From: Epidermidibacterium keratini
GTDB lineage: Bacteria > Actinomycetota > Actinomycetes > Mycobacteriales > Antricoccaceae
Direction: 5' to 3'
Length of the DNA: 64,000 bases
Assembly: GCF_009834025.1 (NCBI RefSeq)
Contig: NZ_CP047156.1
Coordinates: 3,246,067-3,310,066, forward strand
Part shown: positions 7,404 through 16,472 of the stretch, one piece after another
Layout of the letters: the number at the start of each line of letters is the position of its first letter
Position numbering within the stretch: position 1 is the first letter of the stretch
Notes under the pieces: model-generated
Databases searched by the model: none
What the model was told of the DNA's origin: nothing
The model's input: the letters and a program-made list of their open reading frames with translations, nothing else
Position numbers and translations under genes: made by a program

Positions 7404-8816
7404 ATGAGTGACCGGCTATCTGCCGCCGACATGTCCTTCTTGTATGTCGAGGACGACCACACGCCCATGCATATTGGCGATGTCCTCATCTTCACCCCGC
7501 CTCGCGGCGGCTTCGCCTACGACAAGCTGACCGACCTGATCGCCGACCGGCTCGAGCTGGTCCCGCGGTATCGGCAGAAGATCGCTTATGTGCCAGGCAA
7601 TCTCTCAGGTCCGCGATGGGTTGACGACGAAAACTTCGACGTGCACTTCCACGTCCGCCGCTCGGCACTGCCAAAGCCCGGCGGCCAGGCGCAGCTCGCC
7701 GAGCTCGTGAGCCGGCTGATGTCGCGGCGCCTGGATCGCGACCGTCCGCTCTGGGAGATCTACCTTGTCGAGGGTCTGTCGCGGGGGCGCGTCGCGATCA
7801 TCACCAAGACGCACAGCGCCCTCGTCGACGGCATCGACGGCATGGAGATCGGCGAGGTCCTCCTCGACCCGACCCGTGAGCCCGCGCCGATGGCCGCCAC
7901 TGAGTGGGTGCCGCGGCGTACCCCCACTCCGGTGGGACTGCTGCTTGAGGTGCTGCGTGAGTCGGTAAGCGCACCGCGGACCGTCCTGGACTCGGCACGG
8001 GCAGCCATCGCCAACGCCAAGCACACCGGCGAACGAATCTGGTCGGTCGGGCGCGGGGCGCTCGCGGCGACCCAGTGGATCGTCAGCCCGGCGAAGTCGA
8101 GCCCGATCAACGTGAGCGTGCGCGGTGCTCGACGGTTTGCGATGTCGAAGCAGTCGCTGGCCGACTTCAAGGCCATCAAGGACCGCCACGGCTGCGCGGT
8201 CAACGACGTCGTACTCGCCGTCATCGCCGGGGCGCTACGTTCGTGGATGCTCGCGCGGGGCAGCGTCATCTCTCGTGAGCAGACGCTGCGCGCTCTGGTG
8301 CCGCTGTCGGTCAAGCCGATCGACGCCGATGCCGCGTTCGGCGAGACCGGGCAGCTGACGACGCTGTTTGTCGACCTTCCGCTCGGCGAGGAGAATCCGG
8401 TGCTTCGCTTGAGCCGCATAGCATTTTCGACGCGGGCGCACCGCGAGTCCGGGCTCGCCGTCGCCGCCGACGCGCTGGTGCCGCTCACCCGGTTTGCCCC
8501 GCCCACCCTGCACTCGCTCGGTGCGCGCGTCGGCCAGGGTCTGACCCGTCGCGGCTTCAACCTCGTCGTCACGAACGCTCCGGGGCCGCAGAGCGCGATG
8601 TACGCCGCGGGCGCGCGACTGCGCGATGTCTACCCGGTGATTCCGCTGGCCACGACCCAGGCGCTGGCGATCGGGGTGACGTCGTACGACGGACATGTCT
8701 ACTTTGGAATCAACGCCGATCGTGACGCGACTGGCGACCTGGACCTGTTTGCGTCCATGATCGACGAGGCGATCGCCGAGCTGCGCGCGCCGGATCGCAC
8801 AGAGGAAGAGGAGTAG
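7404..8816 (+). CDS. Wax ester synthase/diacylglycerol acyltransferase (WS/DGAT) family protein with altered active-site motif
   Basis: A 470-residue protein of full family length. It starts MSDRLSAADMSFLYVEDDHT, the family N-terminus, and carries the DGAT C-terminal domain with NLVVTNAPGPQSAMY. WS/DGATs join acyl-CoA to diacylglycerol or fatty alcohols through an HHxxxDG motif. Here the motif at residues 137-143 is HSALVDG: the second, catalytic histidine is serine. PLWEIYLVEGL precedes it as usual. The protein may be inactive or use another chemistry. The DUF6912 gene starts directly after the stop codon, so both are likely cotranscribed. Confidence 0.85.
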   Translation: MSDRLSAADMSFLYVEDDHTPMHIGDVLIFTPPRGGFAYDKLTDLIADRLELVPRYRQKIAYVPGNLSGPRWVDDENFDVHFHVRRSALPKPGGQAQLAELVSRLMSRRLDRDRPLWEIYLVEGLSRGRVAIITKTHSALVDGIDGMEIGEVLLDPTREPAPMAATEWVPRRTPTPVGLLLEVLRESVSAPRTVLDSARAAIANAKHTGERIWSVGRGALAATQWIVSPAKSSPINVSVRGARRFAMSKQSLADFKAIKDRHGCAVNDVVLAVIAGALRSWMLARGSVISREQTLRALVPLSVKPIDADAAFGETGQLTTLFVDLPLGEENPVLRLSRIAFSTRAHRESGLAVAADALVPLTRFAPPTLHSLGARVGQGLTRRGFNLVVTNAPGPQSAMYAAGARLRDVYPVIPLATTQALAIGVTSYDGHVYFGINADRDATGDLDLFASMIDEAIAELRAPDRTEEEE

Positions 8817-9302
8817 ATGAACCGCAAGATTTCCGTGTACGTCCCGATTACCGCCGGTGAGCTACGGTCGGTGCGTGACGGTTCGCTGCCTGGACCGGTC
8901 ACGGTCTACTTCTCGGACCTGCCCGAGGACGAGTTCGGTCCCGATGATCTCGAGCAGGCACAGTTTGACTCGCTCTGCGACGCGGCGGCCGCGAGCGTCG
9001 AGAAGCTCACCGAGGCAACCTCGGCGACCCCACTGCGCGCCGTCGTCGCCGCGCGGGTCGCGGGGAGCGCGCCCGTGCTGCAGGACGACGGGTCCTATGT
9101 GATCGGATCGCTGCCCTGGGAAGCGGTAAATGCCATCTATATCGACGAACTTGCCGCAGCGCGAGACGTCGAGTCGCTGATCGCGGCGGTCAAGGCCGGC
9201 CGCGAACCAAGCGACACCCAGTACGACGCAGTGGAAAACCGGTTGATGCTGTGGCATGACCCGAGCGAGATCGACAACCTGATCGAGGCCTACGAGCGCT
9301 AA
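8817..9302 (+). CDS. DUF6912-type actinobacterial protein
   Basis: A 161-residue soluble protein beginning MNRKISVYVPITAGELRSVR, which resembles the conserved start of DUF6912 proteins (RVYVPATxxxLxxL). The middle is rich in acidic residues; no enzyme motif is visible. The ATG directly follows the WS/DGAT stop codon, with GAGGAAGAGGAG just upstream as the ribosome site, so expression is coupled to the acyltransferase gene. The function is unknown. Confidence 0.65.
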   Translation: MNRKISVYVPITAGELRSVRDGSLPGPVTVYFSDLPEDEFGPDDLEQAQFDSLCDAAAASVEKLTEATSATPLRAVVAARVAGSAPVLQDDGSYVIGSLPWEAVNAIYIDELAAARDVESLIAAVKAGREPSDTQYDAVENRLMLWHDPSEIDNLIEAYER

Positions 9303-9332
9303 CCGAGGGCCTACGAGCGGTAGTCGCCCCGC

Positions 9333-10187
9333 TCACGCAAGCGTCAGGATCTCCACGCCGTCGTCGGTGATGAGCACGGTGTGCTCGAACTGCGCGGTCC
9401 ATGACCGGTCGCGGGTCACCGCGGTCCAGCCGTCGGACCACAGGTCGTAGTCGATCCCGCCGAGCGTGATCATCGGCTCGATCGTGAAGGTCATCCCCGG
9501 CTCCATGTAACCGGGGATATCGGGGTTGTCGTAGTGATAGATCACCAGCCCGGAGTGAAATGCGGTGCCGATGCCGTGCCCGGTGAAGCCGTGGACGACG
9601 CCGTACCCGAAACGCCTCGCGTAGGACTCGATCACCCGGCCGATGACATTGAGCGGCCGCCCGGGGGCACACGCCTTGATCGCGCGGTGCAGCGCCTGCT
9701 CGGTGCGCTCGACCAGCAGCCGGGCCTGCTCGCTCACGTCTCCGGCGAGAAACGTGGCATTGGTGTCGCCGTGTACGCCGTCCAGGAAGGCGGTGATGTC
9801 GATGTTGACGATGTCGCCGTCCTCGATGACCGTCGAGTCCGGGATGCCGTGGCAGATCACCTCGTTGAGCGAGATGCACGTCGCGCGGGGGTAGCCGCGG
9901 TAGCCGAGCGGCGACGGATAGGCGCCCGCGTCGATGAGGAACTGGTGGGCAAACGCGTCCAGCTCGTCGGTGCGTACGCCGGGACGCACCTGGGCGCCGA
10001 CCGCCTGCAAGCACTGCGCCGCAAGCGATCCCGCGCGCCGCATGCGTTCGATGGTCTGCGCCGACTGCACGTCACTGCCGGTGTACGGCGCCGGCGCGGG
10101 CTTGCCGACGTACTCCGGCCGGTCGATGCTCGCCGGGACGTCGAGTACGTCGGTGAGGGTGCCGGGGGTGAGGGCGGCTCGTGGCAC
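9333..10187 (-). CDS. map: Type I methionine aminopeptidase (MapB-like)
   Basis: A 284-residue cytosolic metallo-aminopeptidase that removes the initiator methionine from nascent proteins. The five dinuclear-metal ligands are present in order: Asp in VNIDITAF, Asp in HGDTNATF, His in [11 protein letters not shown], Glu in FTIEPM and Glu in QFEHTVL; the catalytic His lies in EVICHGIPD. The N-terminal extension with RPEYVGKP is typical of the actinobacterial MapB form. GTG at 10187 is chosen because the sequence after it ([11 protein letters not shown]) matches the MapB start; the upstream 25 codons do not. It is a single gene convergent with the DUF6912 gene. Confidence 0.93.
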   Translation of the reverse strand: MPRAALTPGTLTDVLDVPASIDRPEYVGKPAPAPYTGSDVQSAQTIERMRRAGSLAAQCLQAVGAQVRPGVRTDELDAFAHQFLIDAGAYPSPLGYRGYPRATCISLNEVICHGIPDSTVIEDGDIVNIDITAFLDGVHGDTNATFLAGDVSEQARLLVERTEQALHRAIKACAPGRPLNVIGRVIESYARRFGYGVVHGFTGHGIGTAFHSGLVIYHYDNPDIPGYMEPGMTFTIEPMITLGGIDYDLWSDGWTAVTRDRSWTAQFEHTVLITDDGVEILTLA

Positions 10188-10320
10188 GCTCGCTCCAAAG
10201 TCTGGTGAGGATCGGGTGAGACTTCCATCGTAGTGAGCGCCGGCGCGGGCGCGTCGCCGCAAGCCGGCCCACTGGTGTGTCAGGGTTATTGGCTAGGAGC
10301 AACAGCGACGGAGGTACCTC

Positions 10321-11451
10321 GTGGCGTCCGGGATGGATCTGGCGACGGCGTTCAAGACGCAGGCGCGCGCATTGCGCGACTCGCGCGTGAACGCCTCGCT
10401 GCTGCGCGGCGCGGCGAGCGACATTGAGGCCGGCGGCGTCGCTGGCGAGGTGCTCGGCGAGGTGGTCGAGCGCGGCGTACGCAACGGTCGGGTGCTGCTT
10501 CCGGAGGAGCTGCCGGCTCGGTTTGCCGCAGCCGTCCACCTGCTCGCGTTGCGTGGCGGTACGCCGTTGAGCGAGGTCTATCCGAGCACCGGTGGCGGCG
10601 GCAATCTGCACGAGATCTGGCCGGTGGCAAGGGAAGTCGTTGCCGAGCAGCGCCAGCAGGTCGTGCAGTCGATGATCCGCCCGTCGCGGCGTACCGACCC
10701 CTCCCGCGCGGCGATGTTGCTGGCCGCGCTCGCGTTCATCGGTGCCCAACGCCCCGAGCCCGTGCGCGTCTTCGACGTCGGTGCGGGTGCGGGCCTCATG
10801 CTCGCTGCGCAGCAGTACCGACAGGACTTCTTCGGCGAGACCGTCGGACCGCCGGCCAGCCCGGTCAACCTTGGACATCCGTGGGCGGTCGCGCCCGGCA
10901 TCGAGTACGCCGACGTACCGCACATCGTCGAGCTCGTCGGCGCCGACATCTCACCTCTTGACGTACGCCGCCGCGCTGACCTCGACCCGATGGTGGCGTG
11001 GACCAGTCCCGACGTACCCGCCGAAGCCGAGCGGCTGCTCGCTGCCTGCGACGTCGTGCGCGGTGCCGGCATCACGGTCGAGGCGATGGCGTCGTCGGTA
11101 TGGCTGCCTCGCGGGATCAGCTGGCCGCGCACCGATGCGCACACGGTCGTGTGGCACAGCGACGTCGTACTCGAGATGTCGGTGCCTGAGCGCACCGAGT
11201 TCGCCTCAGAGATTCTCGGCGCCGCGGGTCGCGCCACCGAGGACGCGCCGCTCAGTGTCGTCAGCTTCGAGCCTGCCGGGGCCGACTACCTGCTGTATGC
11301 CGACCCGGTGGGTGCGTCGCTGCGCCGCCGCCAGCTGCGGATCGAGCCGCACCGCTTCGAGCTGCGCGTCAACCAGTGGCCCTCGGGTGACTCGTGGGTG
11401 CTCGCAGTTGCCGAACCCACAGGTCAGGGTGCGCACTGGGGTGCCGGCTAG
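10321..11451 (+). CDS. DUF2332 family protein
   Basis: A 376-residue protein of DUF2332, an actinobacterial family of unknown function. Features typical of it are the N-terminal helical region, the segment GGGGNLHEIWPVAREVV, and a glycine loop VFDVGAGAGLML near residue 156 that resembles the SAM-binding loop of methyltransferases. GADISPLDV and the ending NQWPSGDSWVLAVAEPTGQG also fit. GTG at 10321 has GGAGG six bases upstream. It is followed closely by the DCC1 gene, so the two may form an operon. Confidence 0.8.
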   Translation: MASGMDLATAFKTQARALRDSRVNASLLRGAASDIEAGGVAGEVLGEVVERGVRNGRVLLPEELPARFAAAVHLLALRGGTPLSEVYPSTGGGGNLHEIWPVAREVVAEQRQQVVQSMIRPSRRTDPSRAAMLLAALAFIGAQRPEPVRVFDVGAGAGLMLAAQQYRQDFFGETVGPPASPVNLGHPWAVAPGIEYADVPHIVELVGADISPLDVRRRADLDPMVAWTSPDVPAEAERLLAACDVVRGAGITVEAMASSVWLPRGISWPRTDAHTVVWHSDVVLEMSVPERTEFASEILGAAGRATEDAPLSVVSFEPAGADYLLYADPVGASLRRRQLRIEPHRFELRVNQWPSGDSWVLAVAEPTGQGAHWGAG

Positions 11452-11468
11452 CGACTACCATCGCCTGC

Positions 11469-11876
11469 GTGAATTTCAGGACGCGACCGGTGCTGGTGTA
11501 CGACGGCGACTGCGGGATCTGCACGAAGTGCGTCGGCTTCGTCGAGCGGCATCTCGCCCGCGACATCGACATCGTCGCCTTCCAGCACGCCGACCTCGAC
11601 TCGCTGGGCCTCAGCTGGGCCGAGTGCGAGGAAGCCGTCCAGTGGGTCACCCCCGACGGCACCGTCAGTTCTGCGCATATCGCGGTCGGCGACCTGCTGA
11701 AGGCATCCGGTTGGCAGTGGCGCCCACTCGCGTTCCTCGCCCAGACCCCGCCGTTCGCATGGGTCGCGTCGCTGGCCTACAAGTGGATCGCTAAGAACCG
11801 GCATCGCCTACCTGGTGGTACGCCGGCCTGCGCGATGCCCGCGCACCTGCGCCCCGGCGCAACCCGCTCGAGCTAG
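11469..11876 (+). CDS. DCC1-like thiol-disulfide oxidoreductase family protein
   Basis: A 135-residue protein of the DCC family (YuxK-like), named for its Asp-Cys-Cys motif: VLVYDGDCGICTKCVGFVER near residues 8-27 carries DGDCxxC. These proteins have a thioredoxin-like fold and probably act on disulfides. GTG at 11469 is preceded by TACCAT about nine bases upstream, compatible with a leaderless transcript. Its 3' end overlaps by four bases the stop of the convergent HTTM gene; DCC and HTTM genes are often neighbours, which suggests a functional link. Confidence 0.82.
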   Translation: MNFRTRPVLVYDGDCGICTKCVGFVERHLARDIDIVAFQHADLDSLGLSWAECEEAVQWVTPDGTVSSAHIAVGDLLKASGWQWRPLAFLAQTPPFAWVASLAYKWIAKNRHRLPGGTPACAMPAHLRPGATRSS

Positions 11877-12760
11877 GCCCGAGCGGGTGACGTCGGCTCG
11901 GAGGTGACCGGCTCGCGGGTACGCCGCAGCAGCCGCTCCCAGGGCAGGATCGACAGGATCGCGATGCAGTGCGGCAGGAAGATGATCGTCACCGACGCGA
12001 ATACCGCGAGGTGGAAGCACAGCAGGAACGCGACGAGCAGCACGCGCGCCCTCGCTGAGCGGCACAGCAGCATCAGCGGCGACAGCGCTTCGAGGATGAT
12101 GATCGCGAACTGCGAGACGATCAACAGCGCGGGGAAGTCGAGCATCCACTCCGACAGCGGCGTTCCGCGCCGCAGGATCGCGCGGGTGAGCGTCGCGCCG
12201 GTGGGCCAGTCCCAGTCGCCGTAGCGCACCTTGGCGATCGCCGACAGGAAGTAGGTCAGCATCACCGCGATGAAGACCATCTGCAGCGCCCAGCCGGCCT
12301 TCTCGCTTCGTCGGCGATCGCCCCACCGAGCGACGCCGACGGTGGGCAGTACGGCGAGCAGCACCAGGAAGGCAAACCGGTCGTGGTCGACCTTGCCGTA
12401 GGACATCGCCACGACCATCCACAGCAGATAGCAGACGGCGACGACCGAGCCGGTGATCCGCGGCCGCCAACCGGTCGCCGCGACCGCTGCGGAGATCAGC
12501 AGCACCCACTTCAAGACCGTCACGTACGTCGGAGTCGGGGTCGGCAGGAACAGCAGCTCGCCGATCGTCAGCGGCTTGTAGAGCTCCGGCGGCGCCTGCG
12601 CCTTCAGCGCCACCCAGCTGGTGGTCAGCAGTACGTCGACCCAGATGAAGACGTAGGCGATCAGCCGCATGACGGCGACGCGGTGCAGCGGGACGGGGTC
12701 GATCAGCCACCGCACCAGCGGCGAGCGCTCCGGCAGCGAGCCCGAGGCGGAGGCCGTCAT
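11873..12760 (-). CDS. HTTM domain (vitamin K-dependent gamma-carboxylase-like) membrane protein
   Basis: A 295-residue multi-pass protein. After a short cytosolic start come the HTTM features: VPLHRVAVMRLIAYVFIWVD near residue 25, several long helices (about 75-95, 115-135, 155-175, 205-225, 240-265) and LHPRxx-like charged loops. HTTM proteins are homologous to gamma-glutamyl carboxylase but bacterial substrates are unknown. The ATG at 12760 overlaps the upstream gene's TGA (ATGA), the classic sign of translational coupling; a start at 12772 is possible but less likely. Confidence 0.78.
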   Translation of the reverse strand: MTASASGSLPERSPLVRWLIDPVPLHRVAVMRLIAYVFIWVDVLLTTSWVALKAQAPPELYKPLTIGELLFLPTPTPTYVTVLKWVLLISAAVAATGWRPRITGSVVAVCYLLWMVVAMSYGKVDHDRFAFLVLLAVLPTVGVARWGDRRRSEKAGWALQMVFIAVMLTYFLSAIAKVRYGDWDWPTGATLTRAILRRGTPLSEWMLDFPALLIVSQFAIIILEALSPLMLLCRSARARVLLVAFLLCFHLAVFASVTIIFLPHCIAILSILPWERLLRRTREPVTSEPTSPARA

Positions 12761-13203
12761 GGTTTCGTCCATTTCGCCTCGATCTTGTCGACGAACTCCC
12801 CGGTCTCCTTGCCGTCCTTGAGCGTCTTGATGCGTACGACGACGTGCAGCTCGGTCAGCTCCGGGGCATCGGGGTTGTTGGCGGCGTACCGATCGGCGAT
12901 GACCTCCATCAGCTTCGGGTCGGACTTCATCTGCGGCAGGGATCCTTCGAGCTCTGCTCGGCGCAGCCCGACGTCGCCTGCGGAGATGGCAAAGAGCTCG
13001 CCCTCGACATTGACACCTTCGAGGCGCAGTGAGCGGACCGTGCCGTTGGGGTCGTTGCGGTTGGAGTACATCTTGAACGGGCCGAAGGGGAAGTCGGCGT
13101 CGCTGCCGAAGAAGGTGCCGCCCAGCAGCAGCACGAACGCGATCGCGCTCAGCCCGAGACGCGTCACCAGGCCCGTGCGGGTGAGGGCAAGCTCGCTATC
13201 CAT
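12757..13203 (-). CDS. Membrane-anchored hypothetical protein coupled to HTTM gene
   Basis: A 148-residue protein with one N-terminal membrane helix (LGLSAIAFVLLLGGTFFGSD, about residues 14-33) and an exported domain. The segment FPFGPFKMYSNR after the helix is reminiscent of proteins encoded beside HTTM genes. I know no named family for it. ATG at 13203 gives a sensible signal-anchor; the longer frame to 13278 adds a non-hydrophobic leader. It overlaps the HTTM gene by four bases and is probably its partner. Confidence 0.65.
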   Translation of the reverse strand: MDSELALTRTGLVTRLGLSAIAFVLLLGGTFFGSDADFPFGPFKMYSNRNDPNGTVRSLRLEGVNVEGELFAISAGDVGLRRAELEGSLPQMKSDPKLMEVIADRYAANNPDAPELTELHVVVRIKTLKDGKETGEFVDKIEAKWTKP

Positions 13204-13414
13204 TCGGTGCTTCCAGATCGGGCGGACATCATCAACCCACGGAGGGTAGCCGCCGATCCGACGCGCGGGGCGCAGCACCCCGCGGATACCGGGGATTTGC
13301 CGGTTCGTTCGGTAACGTGTGCGCAGGAAGTGACACCTGTGACCTCGCTGCCGACTCGCCGATGACGCGGCACGGTCTCTTCCCCGGATGTCTCCTACCG
13401 AAAGTCAAGGCGCC

Positions 13415-13576
13415 ATGAACCTGAAGAAGATCATCGGTCTGCTGCTGATCGCGTTCGTGATCTTCTACGTGCTCAGCTTCCCCGAAGAGTCGTCGCAGAT
13501 CATCAAGTCGACCGTCGGCGCGCTGGGCGACGCCGCAGGCAACTTCGCGACCTTCGTGAAGTCGATCTTCGCCTAG
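13415..13576 (+). CDS. Small single-pass membrane protein (53 residues)
   Basis: MNLKKIIGLLLIAFVIFYVL opens a 53-residue protein with a lysine cluster, one hydrophobic helix (about residues 5-21) and a mildly amphipathic tail ending FVKSIFA. It lies two bases before the PH-domain gene and is surely cotranscribed. Small proteins of this size sit before PH-domain genes in other actinobacteria, as far as I recall. The function is unknown. Confidence 0.7.
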   Translation: MNLKKIIGLLLIAFVIFYVLSFPEESSQIIKSTVGALGDAAGNFATFVKSIFA

Positions 13577-13578
13577 CC

Positions 13579-14361
13579 ATGCCGCGCACCGCGCGCTCGC
13601 AGACCACCGTCGTCCGCGGACTCGGCGATCCGCGGCAGTACCTGCTGCGCGATGAGCGAGTGGTCGTCGCCGTACGCCGCCACGTGCTCGTACTGGGCGC
13701 TGCGGTGGCCGAGACCATCGGGTTCATCGCGGCCGTGGTCATGCTGCAGTTCCTGCTGGACTACGCCAGGTGGATCAACACCGTCGCCGGGCTGGTGATG
13801 CTCGCCGCACTGCTGCGCATGGCCTACCTTGTGCTGGAGTGGCGCATGGAGCGGTTCGTCGTCACCACTCAGCGGATGATGCTGCTCTCTGGGGTGATCA
13901 ACCGGCGAATCGCGGCGATCCCGCTGCGCAAGGTGACCGACCTGACTTTCGACAAGCCGCTGGTCGGGCAGATCTTCGGCTACGGCACCTTCGTGATCGA
14001 GTCCGCCGGCCAAGACCAGGCGATGTCGCGGATCGCCTACCTGCCGCGGGCGAACTTCCTGTATATCGAGGTCTCTGACCTGCTCTTTGGCTCCGGGCCC
14101 GACGCCGTCTTCGAGTCATCGCTGCCGATCGGTGTCGACCCGGACGATGACCGGTTTGCCGCACAGGCGCCCTCTCGCGATTACGACCCCGCCCAGGAGC
14201 GCCAGGACTACGACGAGTACGCCGAAGCCGACCGCCAGCAGACCGATCCGACCCTGGGCCAGCAGCTCGCCGGGATCGACTTCAGCGGACCTCCGCCGCC
14301 TGCGACGACCGCCGGCAGCGCGATCAGCGAACGCCGCGCCCCGAGATGGGCTCGTCGCTGA
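13579..14361 (+). CDS. Bacterial PH (bPH2/YdbT-like) domain membrane protein
   Basis: A 260-residue protein. Two hydrophobic segments (about residues 34-55 and 60-80) are followed by a PH-like domain: RMERFVVTTQRMMLLSGVI, then IPLRKVTDLTFDKP, GYGTFVIESAG and RANFLYIEVSDLL are the standard bPH_2 signatures. The remaining 90 residues are acidic and proline-rich. The domain is found at the cytosolic face of the membrane; no ligand is known. Its end overlaps the untranslated lead of the next gene. Confidence 0.82.
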   Translation: MPRTARSQTTVVRGLGDPRQYLLRDERVVVAVRRHVLVLGAAVAETIGFIAAVVMLQFLLDYARWINTVAGLVMLAALLRMAYLVLEWRMERFVVTTQRMMLLSGVINRRIAAIPLRKVTDLTFDKPLVGQIFGYGTFVIESAGQDQAMSRIAYLPRANFLYIEVSDLLFGSGPDAVFESSLPIGVDPDDDRFAAQAPSRDYDPAQERQDYDEYAEADRQQTDPTLGQQLAGIDFSGPPPPATTAGSAISERRAPRWARR

Positions 14362-14423
14362 GAGTCGTTGAGACTACGGCCTGGTTCACGGCCGGTGTCG
14401 GCGCGGCGGGATACCGTGTTCGG

Positions 14424-15557
14424 GTGACTTTCGAGCTCCCTCGCTTCCGGCGTCGTGCCCTGGCGCTTCTCGCAGCCCTGGCCGCGTGCCTTCTCGCTCT
14501 CGCGACTCCGGCGTACGCCGAGGGCGATCCGGGCACCGAGGCCGATGCGGCGGGTGCCGACTTCCAGCAGGGGACGCACGTCTACGTCTCGCCCAACGCT
14601 GCCCAGGACGTCGACGTCGACGCGCTGAGCTCGGATATCGGCGACGACCCGATCTATATCGCCGTCGTGCCGCCCAACACCCCGCCGTCCGACGTAGCGA
14701 TGCAGATCTCCACCACCTTCCAGCAGAAGATGACGCTGGTCGTGGTCTCCGGCTCGGAGTACGTCGGGCAGTCCAACGCGATCTGCTCCGACCGCGCCCA
14801 GCCGTTGCTGGACGATGCGGCCGGCAACTATCAGGACGAGCGGGCCTCGGGCGATCTCACCGGCTGGCTGCGCGAATACGTCGCGGCCGTGCAGGACGCC
14901 CCATCGTCAGGCGACTCGGCCTGCGAAGGCGGCGCGTCGGCCTCCGGCGGCGGGATCGGCTCGTCGCTGCTGTGGATCCTCGGAGCGCTGGTGGTGGGGG
15001 CCGGCGGCGGCTATCTGTGGATGCGCTCGCAGCGCGCCAAGCGCGATCGAGAGATGGAGTCGGCCGGCGCCGGGATCCGCGAGCTGACCGACGATCTGGG
15101 CACCGCAATCGAGGGGACCAGCGCGGACTCCAACGAGCTCGCCGCCGCGGCACTGCACGACGCCCGCGAACGCCACGCCGCCTCGAAGGACACGCTCGCG
15201 CAGGCCGAGGACACCGACGACGTCGCGGCCGCCCGGCAGGCGACGATCGAAGGGCTCACCGCAGTGCGCTATGCCCGCCAGGCGCAGGGACAGCGCGTCG
15301 ACTTCACCGTCCCCGAGCTGCCGCGGCCGGCCGGCGAGCAGCTCGAGCACGAGCAGGAGTTTGCCGTCGGCGACCAGCGGGCGGTCGGCGTACCGAACTA
15401 TGCCCCAGGAGCGCCGTACTACCACCCGGGCGGCGACGACATTCCCGGCGGCTGGTACTCCGCCCCGATCTGGGACTCGGTGCTGATCGACTCCATCGTC
15501 GACGACGAGTCCGACGGCGGCATCTGGGACGAGCAAGACGACCCGGACCGCCGGTGA
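14424..15557 (+). CDS. Exported TPM-like membrane protein
   Basis: A 377-residue protein. GTG at 14424 gives a clear signal peptide (RRRALALLAALAACLLALAT, then PAYAEG); TACCGT six bases upstream would be a -10 for a leaderless start. Residues about 35-180 form an alpha/beta domain (IYIAVVPPNTPPSDVAMQIS, TLVVVSGSEYVG) like the TPM/Psb32 family, followed by a Gly/Ser stretch, one membrane helix (SLLWILGALVVGAGGGYLWM) and a cytosolic helical region with coiled-coil character. The C-terminal 70 residues are acidic. Role unknown. Confidence 0.72.
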   Translation: MTFELPRFRRRALALLAALAACLLALATPAYAEGDPGTEADAAGADFQQGTHVYVSPNAAQDVDVDALSSDIGDDPIYIAVVPPNTPPSDVAMQISTTFQQKMTLVVVSGSEYVGQSNAICSDRAQPLLDDAAGNYQDERASGDLTGWLREYVAAVQDAPSSGDSACEGGASASGGGIGSSLLWILGALVVGAGGGYLWMRSQRAKRDREMESAGAGIRELTDDLGTAIEGTSADSNELAAAALHDARERHAASKDTLAQAEDTDDVAAARQATIEGLTAVRYARQAQGQRVDFTVPELPRPAGEQLEHEQEFAVGDQRAVGVPNYAPGAPYYHPGGDDIPGGWYSAPIWDSVLIDSIVDDESDGGIWDEQDDPDRR

Positions 15558-15564
15558 CGTCCAC

Positions 15565-16449
15565 ATGACCGCCCCCCTTCAGCTGGGCTTCGAGGGGATG
15601 CCGAAGCCGTTGCGGATGGTGACCCCGGCCAAGCTCGACAGCTTCGACTCGTGCCCGCGACGCTTTCGCTACACCTACATCGACCGGCCGGCGCCGCCGC
15701 GTGGCGCGCCGTGGGCGCACACCGGGATCGGGGCGGCGGTCCACAATGCGCTGCGTGATCTGTGGGAGCTCGACGTCGCCGAGCGCACGGGCGAGAGCGC
15801 GGCGCGGCTGCTGCGCCGGCAGTGGCCGGATGTCGGGTTCCGCGATGAGCAGCAGCGTGAGCGCGCCCGCGAGATCAGTGCCTCGTGGCTGGCGCGCTAC
15901 GTCGATGAGCACCTCGACCCCGAGCACGAGCCGCGGGGGATCGAGCGCACGGTGGGTGCGCCGTACGGCGACCTGTCGATCAGCGGGCGCATCGACCGGG
16001 TCGACGAGCACGAGGTCGACGGTGCCCGCTCGCTCGTGGTGATCGACTACAAGACCGGCCGCGTCCCGCCGACCGAGGATGACACGCGCTCGTCGATGCA
16101 GCTGGCGCTCTATGCGGTGGCGGTCGAGCGCACCCTGCGCGCGCCGTGCGAGCGCGTCGAGCTGCACCACATCCCGACCTCGACGATCAGCGCGGCGCAG
16201 ATCGGTCGCGACACCCGCGAGCGGCAGCTGCGGCGCGCCGGCTATACCGCCGACGACATCGACCAGGCCAAAGAACGCCTGCTGCACGGCGATCCGCCGG
16301 ACGAGGCATATCCGGCACGGCCATCCCCGGCGTGCGGGTGGTGCGACTTCTGGGCCCACTGTGCCGAGGGGCGGCAGGCAGCCCGCAAACGCGACCCCTG
16401 GTTCGCCGTACCGGGCGAAGGCTCCCGAGACCAGGCGTACGCCGGCTGA
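15565..16449 (+). CDS. RecB-family PD-(D/E)XK exonuclease with Fe-S cysteines
   Basis: A 294-residue stand-alone nuclease of the Cas4/RecB class. VTPAKLDSFDSCPRRFRYTY near residue 18 provides the first cysteine; the nuclease core has GRIDRVDE (Asp) and VVIDYKTGRVP (Asp-x-Lys) near 140-160 and QLALYAVAVER downstream; CGWCDFWAHC near 257-266 supplies three further cysteines for a 4Fe-4S cluster. This set matches the nuclease domain at the ends of AdnA and AddB. Such genes are common as single ORFs in actinobacteria and are probably involved in DNA repair; it is not beside cas genes. Confidence 0.85.
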   Translation: MTAPLQLGFEGMPKPLRMVTPAKLDSFDSCPRRFRYTYIDRPAPPRGAPWAHTGIGAAVHNALRDLWELDVAERTGESAARLLRRQWPDVGFRDEQQRERAREISASWLARYVDEHLDPEHEPRGIERTVGAPYGDLSISGRIDRVDEHEVDGARSLVVIDYKTGRVPPTEDDTRSSMQLALYAVAVERTLRAPCERVELHHIPTSTISAAQIGRDTRERQLRRAGYTADDIDQAKERLLHGDPPDEAYPARPSPACGWCDFWAHCAEGRQAARKRDPWFAVPGEGSRDQAYAG

Positions 16450-16472
16450 GCGGCCGCGCCTAGGCTCGCTGT

